64,000 nt of DNA, taken from the NCBI GenBank assembly GCA_036339375.1, contig JAYZBC010000034.1, positions 1 to 64,000 on the forward strand, read 5' to 3'. Shown piece by piece: positions 51,222 through 58,794 of the stretch. The translations under genes and the position numbers were made by a program. The DNA comes from JAYZBC01 sp036339375. GTDB taxonomy: Bacteria > Pseudomonadota > Alphaproteobacteria > MPNO01 > UBA2964. The notes beneath the pieces were generated by a model that was given only the letters and a program-made list of their open reading frames with translations, searched no databases and was not told where the DNA came from. Each line of letters starts with the position of its first letter. Positions within the stretch are counted from its first letter, which is position 1.

Positions 51222-51641
51222 TTAGTCGAGCTCATCAAAGGCCCTTTGAAAACGGCCAGCATGCGATTTTTCGGCTTTAGCTAAAGTTTCGAACCAACTA
51301 GCTATTTCATCAAATCCCTCATCACGTGCTTCACGAGCCATCCCAGGATACATATCAGTATATTCATGGGTTTCACCGGCTACTGCTGCTTTTAGGTTAT
51401 CACCGGTTGTACCGATTGGTTCTCCAGTTGCAGGATCTCCAGTCTCTTCGAGATACTCCAGATGGCCATGTGCATGGCCTGTTTCCCCTTCGGCTGTCGA
51501 CCTAAATACTGCAGCCACGTCGTTATATCCTTCAACATCGGCTTTTTGTGCGAAATATAGATAACGACGATTTGCTTGGGATTCACCAGCAAATGCTGCT
51601 TTAAGATTTTCTTCTGTTTTACTTCCTTTCAACGATGGCAT
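51222..51641 (-). CDS. Rubrerythrin
   Basis: A 139-residue ferritin-like diiron protein. Diiron ligands are visible as Glu in AFAGESQANRRYLYFAQKA, E-x-x-H in STAEGETGHAHGHLEY, Glu in AVAGETHEYTDMYPGMA and E-x-x-H in LAKAEKSHAGRFQ. There is no C-terminal rubredoxin domain, so an external electron donor is needed; the neighbouring Fe-S/CCG protein is a candidate. It reduces hydrogen peroxide. The start at 51641 follows a GAAAAGGAAAA region; the longer frame upstream is not typical of the family. Confidence 0.94.
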   Translation of the reverse strand: MPSLKGSKTEENLKAAFAGESQANRRYLYFAQKADVEGYNDVAAVFRSTAEGETGHAHGHLEYLEETGDPATGEPIGTTGDNLKAAVAGETHEYTDMYPGMAREARDEGFDEIASWFETLAKAEKSHAGRFQRAFDELD

Positions 51642-51809
51642 TAGTTTTTCCTTTTCCCCTTGAAATTTCAATCGACAATCCCCTCCACTCAAAAGGGGTA
51701 AACACTCATGTTTAAAACTTTAATATAGTGCAGTGTACCTTAATTTCCAACGTTTTAAAGGTAACAAAAGAAACGTTTTTACAATTTTTATAAACTTTTC
51801 AAAACAAAA

Positions 51810-52619
51810 CTAGGGGAGTTCCTTCTTTTTGCGAAGTAAATCTGGAACGCCAATGATGTTGTATCCTGAGTCTACATGCATAACTTCCCCGGTTACGCTG
51901 GAAGAAAGTTCACTTAAAAGATAAAGAGCCGCATTTCCAACTTCATCTAAACTTACACTTCGACGTAATGGCGAGTATTCTTGACTCCATTTAAAAACTT
52001 CGCGAGCTCCGCCAACGGCACTTCCGGCTAATGTCCTCATGGGGCCCGAAGATAAAGCGTTCACCCTGATTCCTTTTGCACCAAGATCCACAGCTAAATA
52101 TTTAACACTCGCCTCGAGAGCGGCTTTTGCAACGCCCATAACATTATAGTTGGGCATCACCCGTTCCGAACCGGCATAGGTTAAGGTAATTAGGCTTCCA
52201 CCCACCTTCATTAAAGCAGCGGCACGGCTGGCAATGGTGGTAAATGAATAACAGGAGATTTTAAGCGTTCGCACAAAATTTTCTTGTGTTGTATCTATAT
52301 ACCGTCCATTTAATTCATTCTTATCGGAATAAGCTATTGAATGTACCAGAAAATCTAATTGCCCCCACTTTTTTTCTAAAGTTGCAAAAACAGTATCAAC
52401 ACTTTTTTCATCCTCAACATCACAAAACAAAACAATCTCTGAACCAAGGGATTGAGCCAAAGGCTCCACCCGTTTGGCAAACCCTTCGCCCTGATATGTA
52501 AAGGCGAGTTCCGCTTGATGTCTTGCCAATGTTTTTGCAATTCCCCAAGCGATAGAATGGTCATTAGCGACCCCAAGAATTAACCCGCGTTTTCCACACA
52601 TTAAAGAGGATCCGGCCAT
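51810..52619 (-). CDS. fabI: Enoyl-[acyl-carrier-protein] reductase (NADH)
   Basis: A 269-residue FabI of the SDR fold. CGKRGLILGVANDHSIAWGIAKTL is the N-terminal nucleotide-binding motif. The catalytic Tyr-x6-Lys is NYNVMGVAKAALEASVKYLA, and VNALSSGPMRTLAGSAV is the substrate loop. It performs the last reduction of each fatty-acid elongation cycle and is the usual triclosan target. The start at 52619 follows GAGGCAATCAGTTTG; a longer frame overlaps fabB. It is the third gene of fabA-fabB-fabI. Confidence 0.95.
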   Translation of the reverse strand: MAGSSLMCGKRGLILGVANDHSIAWGIAKTLARHQAELAFTYQGEGFAKRVEPLAQSLGSEIVLFCDVEDEKSVDTVFATLEKKWGQLDFLVHSIAYSDKNELNGRYIDTTQENFVRTLKISCYSFTTIASRAAALMKVGGSLITLTYAGSERVMPNYNVMGVAKAALEASVKYLAVDLGAKGIRVNALSSGPMRTLAGSAVGGAREVFKWSQEYSPLRRSVSLDEVGNAALYLLSELSSSVTGEVMHVDSGYNIIGVPDLLRKKKELP

Positions 52620-52632
52620 CAAACTGATTGCC

Positions 52633-53859
52633 TCAAGCCGTCTGCATCGATTTAAAAACCAAAGTAGCGTTCGTTCCTCCAAATCCAAAGCTATTTGAAA
52701 GAGCACAATTGATTTCAATATTTTCCTGACATTCTGTTACAAGGGGCAAATCACCAAGTTCTGCGACGGGATTTTCAACATTTGCGGAAGCAGATATAAA
52801 CCCGTGATTCATCATTAAAAGGGTGTAAATTGCCTCATGAACGCCAGTGGCACCTAGTGAATGCCCTGTAAGTGATTTCGTAGAGTTAAAAGCCGGAAAA
52901 CGGTTCGTGTGAGAAAACACCTCTTTTAAAGCGGCAAGCTCTTTAACATCGCCGACAGGTGTGGATGTACCGTGTGTATTAACATAATCCACTGGTATAC
53001 CCACTGTTTTAAGCGCCATTTCCATGCACCTAACCGCTCCATCGCCAGAAGGTTGTACCATGTCATGCCCATCGGATGTGGCGCCGTAACCCACTAGTTC
53101 AGCATAAATTCTAGCACCCCGCGCCTTTGCGTGTTCCAATTCCTCCAAAACAATTACGCCGCCACCGCCAGCTATAACAAATCCATCTCTATCATTATCA
53201 AAAGGTCTTGATGCTTTTTCTGGCCTATTGTTAAAACCAGAAGATAAAGCTGGCATAGCATCAAACAAAACAGTCATTGTCCAATCTAACTCCTCACCAC
53301 CACCTGCAAAAACCAAATCCTGTTTTCCAAGCTGAATTAGCTCTGCTCCATTTCCAATACAATGAGCACTTGTGGCACAAGCCGAGCTTATAGAGTAGCT
53401 AACGCCGTTTATTTTAAAAGCCGTTGCTAGCGTTGCTGAATTGGTACTTGACATGGTTCGCGGCACCATAAAAGGTCCTACTTTCCGAGCACCCTTTTCC
53501 CGGGAAGTATCAAAAGCAAGAAGCAAGTTTTTAGTAGATGGACCACCAGATCCCATAATTAGACCTGTGTTTTTACTGGACACATCCTTCTCTTCCAAAC
53601 CCGCATCTATAATAGCCTCCTTCATAGCTATAAAATTGTAGGCCGCCCCATCACCCATAAAACGACGTTGTTTTCGATCCATTTCTGCATCAAGGTCAAT
53701 CTTGGGGTCACCGTGAATGTGACTCCTAAAACCCCTTTCTGCATATTCAGGACAAAACGAAATGCCGGAGTTACCTTCACGCAGTGAAGACAATACCTCT
53801 TCCTTATTTTGTCCAATGCTCGAATTAATACCAAGGCCTGTCACGACTACTCTTTTCAT
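52633..53859 (-). CDS. fabB: Beta-ketoacyl-ACP synthase I
   Basis: A 408-residue condensing enzyme. The catalytic Cys161 is in SISSACATSAHCIG, the two His in NTHGTSTPVGD (about 297) and LTGHSLGATG (about 332), and Lys in FNSTKSLTGH. MKRVVVTGLGINSSIG starts the family; ATG 53859 is behind GAGGAAAAG. With FabA it adds double bonds into growing acyl chains. It is 7 bases downstream of fabA. Confidence 0.96.
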   Translation of the reverse strand: MKRVVVTGLGINSSIGQNKEEVLSSLREGNSGISFCPEYAERGFRSHIHGDPKIDLDAEMDRKQRRFMGDGAAYNFIAMKEAIIDAGLEEKDVSSKNTGLIMGSGGPSTKNLLLAFDTSREKGARKVGPFMVPRTMSSTNSATLATAFKINGVSYSISSACATSAHCIGNGAELIQLGKQDLVFAGGGEELDWTMTVLFDAMPALSSGFNNRPEKASRPFDNDRDGFVIAGGGGVIVLEELEHAKARGARIYAELVGYGATSDGHDMVQPSGDGAVRCMEMALKTVGIPVDYVNTHGTSTPVGDVKELAALKEVFSHTNRFPAFNSTKSLTGHSLGATGVHEAIYTLLMMNHGFISASANVENPVAELGDLPLVTECQENIEINCALSNSFGFGGTNATLVFKSMQTA

Positions 53860-53866
53860 CTTTTCC

Positions 53867-54388
53867 TCACAACTCGTTGGTAGCAGTGAATAATCCCACA
53901 CGCAAATCTTGAGCTTCGTAAGCTACCTGACCATCCACTTCCAACGTCCCATCGGCAATGCTAATAGTAAATTGTCTTTGTAAAACTCTTTTTACATCAA
54001 TTCGATAGGTCAAAAGCTTAGTCTTAGGCGTAATCTGACCATTAAACTTCAATACACCAAGCCCTAACGCTCGACCTCTTCCTTTCGCACCCAGCCAACC
54101 TAAATAAAATCCTAAAAGCTGCCACAACGCATCAAGACCCAGACACCCCGGCATGACAGGGTCATCCTCAAAGTGGCATTCAAAGAACCATAAATCTGGC
54201 TTTATATCAAACTCTGCAATAACCGCTCCTTTATTGTATGCTCCACCCTCTTTAGAAATCTTTGTGATCCGATCAAACATTAACATTGGAGGCAGGGGTA
54301 ACTGGGCATTGCCAGCACCAAATAACTTTCCATGCCCACATTTGAGTAGCTCTTCGTAAGAAAAGCTTTTTTTGTCTTCAAAACCCAT
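53867..54388 (-). CDS. fabA: 3-hydroxydecanoyl-ACP dehydratase/isomerase
   Basis: A 173-residue FabA. His72 in FFECHFEDDPVMPG and Asp86 in GCLGLDALWQLLGFYLGWLG are the catalytic pair. LPPMLMFDRITKISKEGG is the conserved N-terminal region and GRGRALGLGVLKFNGQITP follows. It dehydrates and isomerises the C10 intermediate, starting anaerobic unsaturated fatty-acid synthesis. It is the first gene of the operon. The Fur-family regulator irr, often found just upstream in alphaproteobacteria, is not present in the 440-base gap. Confidence 0.96.
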   Translation of the reverse strand: MGFEDKKSFSYEELLKCGHGKLFGAGNAQLPLPPMLMFDRITKISKEGGAYNKGAVIAEFDIKPDLWFFECHFEDDPVMPGCLGLDALWQLLGFYLGWLGAKGRGRALGLGVLKFNGQITPKTKLLTYRIDVKRVLQRQFTISIADGTLEVDGQVAYEAQDLRVGLFTATNEL

Positions 54389-54827
54389 ATTAAAACAATA
54401 CCCTTAGTATTTTGCTAAAATGGGGTTTTTAGTTTCAATAAAATACTGCCCTAATGCCATTTTTTTCTTAAGCCTTTAATTTAAAAAATAAGAATAGGCG
54501 GTATAGCTTTCTTTATATAAACGAAAATTAAATTGACCAGCCCTAAATTAATTTTTTCTTTTGATTGTGCGAAGAAATATGGCATGTCTACTCTGCCCAA
54601 TTAAAAACTAGTATTTTTGAATATTGATTTTGTACTTGTTTATATAAAAAAAATCCAAGCTAATTTTAAACCGCGTCTTAGGTTTTCAGTTTGAAATGTC
54701 GTGGTGTTTAGGTTTAATGGAAAAAACCAGTAACGGTCACAGAAAGACTTGGCCAATTCCCCTTCATAAAATTTAGCACACAAAAGTAGCAGCGCAGTTT
54801 TTAAAACCAAAATTTTGTTTTGTATTT
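54389..54827. other. Intergenic region upstream of fabA, no gene seen
   Basis: About 440 bases of AT-rich sequence between pnp and fabA. I see no ORF with supportive features, no tRNA-like cloverleaf and no strong hairpin with a T-run on either strand. It must hold the fabA promoter and the end of the pnp transcript, but neither could be assigned. Confidence 0.6.
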
Positions 54828-56981
54828 TTAGGCACTAGTTTCAGATTCAACAGGTTCCACATTTGAACTTTTCTTTTTAGAATTAATTTCTTCGCCTGTT
54901 GATTGGTCCACTACTTTCATACTGAGTTTAACTTTTCCACGAGCATCAATGCCCAAAACTTTGACTTTGACGTTATCTCCTTCACTTATAACGTCAGACA
55001 CCTTGCCCACTCGGTGATCGGCAAGTTCACTGATGTGAACGAGCCCGTCTCTTGGCCCTAAAAAATTCACAAAAGCACCAAAATCCATAATTTTTACTAC
55101 TTTGCCTTCGTAAATAACTCCAATTTCTGGTTCAGCAACAATATTTTTAATCCAATCAACAGCTGCTTGGCCTGCTTCCCCATCTACCGAAGCCACTTTT
55201 ATAGTACCATCGTCTTCGATATCAATTTTAGCACCCGTCGTTTCACAAATTTCTCTAATTATTTTACCACCAGTACCGATTACCTCTCTAATTTTTTCCT
55301 TAGGAATTGTAAATGAGGTGATACGTGGGGCGTTGGAGCTTACATCTGCTCGAGCAGTATCAATTGCGTTTGCCATTTCTCCCAATATTTCAATTCGACC
55401 GCCACGGGCTTGTTCTAGAGCCGCCTTCATAATTTCCTCTGTTATGCCAGTAATTTTTATATCCATTTGAAGAGAAGTTATCCCGTTTTTTGTACCAGCA
55501 ACCTTAAAATCCATATCACCTAGATGATCTTCGTCCCCTAAAATATCTGAGAGGATTGCATATTCTCCGTTTTCTAAAATCAACCCCATTGCGATTCCCG
55601 CTACCGAGCATTTAATTGGTACACCGGCATCCATTAGCGCAAGCGATGTCCCGCAAACCGTTGCCATTGAGGAGGATCCATTTGATTCAGTTATTTCTGA
55701 AACAATTCGGAGGGTATAAGGAAAATCTTCTTTTGAAGGTAATACCGCACGGGTAGCACGCCAAGCGAGTTTTCCGTGTCCAATTTCTCGGCGACCAGGT
55801 GATCGGAGAAAACTGGCCTCACCTACCGAATAGGGTGGAAAGTTATAGTGCAAGAGAAAATTTTCTCGATATTCTCCCTCAAGCGCATCCACTATTTGTT
55901 CGTCTTCTCCAGTGCCAAGTGTTGCAACAACCAGTGCCTGCGTTTCACCACGAGTAAAAAGAGCACTCCCGTGTGACCGTGGTAACACACCCACCTCTGA
56001 AACTATAGGCCGTACTGTTTTTGTATCCCGGCCATCGATTCGTTTACCGGTTTGCAAAATATTGTTACGAACAATTTGTTTTTCTAAGTCTTTAAAAAGA
56101 CCACTAAGAAGGGGTTTGATATTTTCTTCATCTCCTAAAATATCGATAGCTTCTGCTTTTGCAACGCTTAGTTTTTCTACTCTTTCTTGCTTGATCGATT
56201 CATTGTAGGCCTCACGAATACTCGTTTCTGAAATATTTGTGAGTTTAACTCGGAGTTCTTCTTTTTCTTCAGAAGGGGGGGGTATTTGCCAAGGTTCTTT
56301 GGCACATTCCTGAGCTAATTCAATAATAGTTTTGATAACAGGTTGAAATTCTTCGTGAGCAAACATAACAGCCTTCAACATTAGTTCCTCAGAAAGCTGT
56401 TTAGCCTCAGATTCAACCATCAAGACGGCCTCCGTTGTGCCCGCCACCACCATATCCAGAGCAGATTCTTTAAGTTCATCTGGGGAGGGGTTAAGAATAA
56501 ATTTTTCAGAAATATACCCGACACGTGCGCCACCAACCGGACCTGTAAAAGGGATACCAGAAATTGTTAAAGCAGCAGAGGCGCCAACCAAAGAAACAAC
56601 ATCAGGATCATTTTCAATATCATGGCTTAAAACAGTGCAAATTACCTGTGTCTCATTCTGAAATCCTTTCGCAAAAAGGGGTCTAATAGGTCTATCAATT
56701 AAGCGAGAAGTCAAAACCTCTTTTTCAGAAGGCCGGCCTTCGCGCTTGAAAAACCCACCAGGAATTTTTCCAACAGCAAAGGTTTTTTCTTGGTAATTAA
56801 CTGTGAGTGGAAAGAAATCTACATCCGGTTTTGGTTCTTTTTGTGCAACTGCTGTACAAAGTACGACCGTATCCCCATAACTCACCAAAACGGCACCGTC
56901 AGCCTGTCGACCAATTCTCCCCGTTTCAAAACTAAGCTTTCGCCCACCCCACATCAGATCTCTACGATGTATGGAAAACAT
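54828..56981 (-). CDS. pnp: Polyribonucleotide nucleotidyltransferase (PNPase)
   Basis: A 717-residue PNPase. Two RNase PH domains (first: MWGGRKLSFETGRIGRQADGAVLVSYGDTVVL; second: GKRIDGRDTKTVRPIVSEVGVLPRSHGSALFTRGETQALVV) flank a helical part. KH (IPKEKIREVIGTGGKIIREICE) and S1 (IGVIYEGKVVKIMDFGAFVNFL) domains follow. The active site DILGDEDHLGDMDFKVAGT is conserved. It degrades RNA with phosphate in the degradosome. A C8 run in coding sense near 56275-56282 encodes PPP. The gene follows rpsO by 114 bases. Confidence 0.96.
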   Translation of the reverse strand: MFSIHRRDLMWGGRKLSFETGRIGRQADGAVLVSYGDTVVLCTAVAQKEPKPDVDFFPLTVNYQEKTFAVGKIPGGFFKREGRPSEKEVLTSRLIDRPIRPLFAKGFQNETQVICTVLSHDIENDPDVVSLVGASAALTISGIPFTGPVGGARVGYISEKFILNPSPDELKESALDMVVAGTTEAVLMVESEAKQLSEELMLKAVMFAHEEFQPVIKTIIELAQECAKEPWQIPPPSEEKEELRVKLTNISETSIREAYNESIKQERVEKLSVAKAEAIDILGDEENIKPLLSGLFKDLEKQIVRNNILQTGKRIDGRDTKTVRPIVSEVGVLPRSHGSALFTRGETQALVVATLGTGEDEQIVDALEGEYRENFLLHYNFPPYSVGEASFLRSPGRREIGHGKLAWRATRAVLPSKEDFPYTLRIVSEITESNGSSSMATVCGTSLALMDAGVPIKCSVAGIAMGLILENGEYAILSDILGDEDHLGDMDFKVAGTKNGITSLQMDIKITGITEEIMKAALEQARGGRIEILGEMANAIDTARADVSSNAPRITSFTIPKEKIREVIGTGGKIIREICETTGAKIDIEDDGTIKVASVDGEAGQAAVDWIKNIVAEPEIGVIYEGKVVKIMDFGAFVNFLGPRDGLVHISELADHRVGKVSDVISEGDNVKVKVLGIDARGKVKLSMKVVDQSTGEEINSKKKSSNVEPVESETSA

Positions 56982-57095
56982 AAATTTTGTTCCTTCCTAA
57001 TCGACGGCACCAAATGAGCGTCAATTTTAAAACCGCTTCTCTATTACTAGTCCTTAACAACCAATTAAACCAAGCAAAAACAAATTCAATAGGAT

Positions 57096-57365
57096 CTAGC
57101 GTCGTAAACCCAATTTTTGGATAAGACCCTCATATCGGTTTTGATCTTTACGTTTTAAATAATCTAGCAAGCCTCGCCGTTGTCCAACCATAATCAACAA
57201 GCCGCGGCGAGAATGGTGATCCTTCTTGTGTTCTTTTAAATGTTCAGTAAGATTTTTTATTCTTTCAGTAAGAATCGAAACCTGCACTTCCGGCGATCCG
57301 GTATCATTTTCCTCAAGACAAAATTCTTTTATGAGCTCAGCTTTTCTTTCCTGGGTAATCGACAT
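57096..57365 (-). CDS. rpsO: 30S ribosomal protein S15
   Basis: An 89-residue S15 beginning MSITQERKAELIKEFCLEENDTGSPEVQVSILTERIKNLTEHLKEHKKDHHSRRGLLIMVGQRRGLLDYLK, which is near-universal in sequence. It binds the 16S rRNA three-way junction. It lies between truB and pnp, the conserved order. The ATG follows an AAAGGAGAAATAG region. Confidence 0.97.
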   Translation of the reverse strand: MSITQERKAELIKEFCLEENDTGSPEVQVSILTERIKNLTEHLKEHKKDHHSRRGLLIMVGQRRGLLDYLKRKDQNRYEGLIQKLGLRR

Positions 57366-57380
57366 CTATTTCTCCTTTAA

Positions 57381-58313
57381 CTAAAGTTTCAACAAACGTA
57401 CTACGTGTATTTTGCCAGCTAAAATTCGTACAATCGCTACGGGAATTCCGTCGGCTTTTGCACAAAACACCCTCCCCTTAACTGACAAGCTAGTCCCAAT
57501 TGGGTTAGCACTAACTAAATCATGGACGGCTATTGACCGACCCTGCCTTAAATAGCCCGCCTGCCATGCGTTCAAATCTAATGCCGGGATGTCGTCCAGC
57601 GCTGATTCTACTTTGCACAAATAGGTATAGGGCGGCGCACTATGCACTAGCGCCTGCAGAGTTTCCAGTGAAATCGCATTTTTTTCAAAAAAAGGCCCGC
57701 ATTTAATGCGGCGCAATTGGGTAATGTGAGAAAAAACACCCAACTTTCTGCCTAAATCACGTGTTAAACTCCGAATATATGTTCCCTTGCCACACACCAC
57801 TTCAAATTCAGCAAAATTTGCGTTTGGCAAATCCAATAAAGTAAATTCTTTTACTAACACTTTCCTGCTGGGTAAATTAAATTCACGGCCGGCACGCGCT
57901 AATTTATAAGCACGTTCTCCATTAATTTTTAATGCGGAATATCGTGGGGGTACCTGATCAATTTCCCCTGTAAATTTGCAAAGTGCTGAACGTATTTCCT
58001 CCTCGCATGGTCTTTCATTACTGACATTGATTACTGCTCCCTCTGCGTCATCACTATCTCTTTCTTCACCCCAACGAACGGTAAATTTGTAATGCTTAAA
58101 CTTATCTACAACATAAGAAATAGTTTTTGTAGCCTCACCCAGAGCAATGGGTAAAACACCCGTACCCAGCGGATCTAGAGTCCCTGCATGTCCCGCTTTT
58201 TTTGCATGCAAAATTTTTTTCGTTCGGGCGGTTACATATGATGAAGTCGTGTTTTTGGCCTTATCTATTACAACCCAACCATTTATAACATTGGCTCTTT
58301 TTGAGCTTTTCAT
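57381..58313 (-). CDS. truB: tRNA pseudouridine(55) synthase
   Basis: A 310-residue TruB. Catalytic Asp47 is in AGHAGTLDPLGTGVLPIALGEATK. YKFTVRWGEERDSDDAEG, QVPPRYSALKINGERAYKLARAG and VCGKGTYIRSLTRDLG are the other family motifs. A C-terminal PUA-like end (VFCAKADGIPVAIVRIL) is present. It makes pseudouridine 55 in the T-arm of tRNAs. The ATG overlaps the rbfA stop by four bases, showing coupling. Confidence 0.95.
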   Translation of the reverse strand: MKSSKRANVINGWVVIDKAKNTTSSYVTARTKKILHAKKAGHAGTLDPLGTGVLPIALGEATKTISYVVDKFKHYKFTVRWGEERDSDDAEGAVINVSNERPCEEEIRSALCKFTGEIDQVPPRYSALKINGERAYKLARAGREFNLPSRKVLVKEFTLLDLPNANFAEFEVVCGKGTYIRSLTRDLGRKLGVFSHITQLRRIKCGPFFEKNAISLETLQALVHSAPPYTYLCKVESALDDIPALDLNAWQAGYLRQGRSIAVHDLVSANPIGTSLSVKGRVFCAKADGIPVAIVRILAGKIHVVRLLKL

Positions 58314-58747
58314 TTTCTTTTTTTGCTTTTTGGATCCGAAATCCCTGTTTCTAGGTCGCGAGCAATTTCAGGAGACTGGAGAAGCTGACCAATATGTTTA
58401 CCTTGATCAAATACCACATCCTCAGCAAAATTCAGAGTAGGTGTATATCTCAGTTCAGTGGTTTCTGCGACGCGACGCCTTAGGAAAGGTTTGGCCCTTT
58501 TGAGGGCTAGAACAACTTTAGTTACTTCGTTTCCTCCTAATGGCATAACAAAAACTGTCGCATTTTTCAGATCAGGACTAACTCGGACCTCGCTTATTGT
58601 TAAAGAAACCCCAACAAGATCTGGATCACGTAATTCTCCTCGAGCGAATATGTCCACTAGGGTATGGCGTATTAATTCTCCTACACGCAAGCTTCTCTGA
58701 TTTTGTGCCCGATGACCATGGAAAAAATTTTTTGGATGTTCACTCAT
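58310..58747 (-). CDS. rbfA: 30S ribosome-binding factor A
   Basis: A 145-residue RbfA with KH-like fold. RVGELIRHTLVDIFARGELRDPDLVGVSLTISEVRVSPDLKNATVFVMPLG is the normal start, and LRRRVAETTELRYTPTLNFAEDVVFDQG the conserved end. It helps 16S rRNA maturation. It stands between infB and truB and overlaps truB. Confidence 0.95.
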   Translation of the reverse strand: MSEHPKNFFHGHRAQNQRSLRVGELIRHTLVDIFARGELRDPDLVGVSLTISEVRVSPDLKNATVFVMPLGGNEVTKVVLALKRAKPFLRRRVAETTELRYTPTLNFAEDVVFDQGKHIGQLLQSPEIARDLETGISDPKSKKRK

Positions 58748-58794
58748 TTCCTTATCCGCTAAAGTAAAAATGCGGAAATATAATCCTTGATTGT

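Noticed and set aside
54389..54827. A possible tRNA, irr-like gene or small RNA in the gap upstream of fabA
   Set aside because: No cloverleaf, no ORF with family features and no terminator hairpin could be found on either strand.
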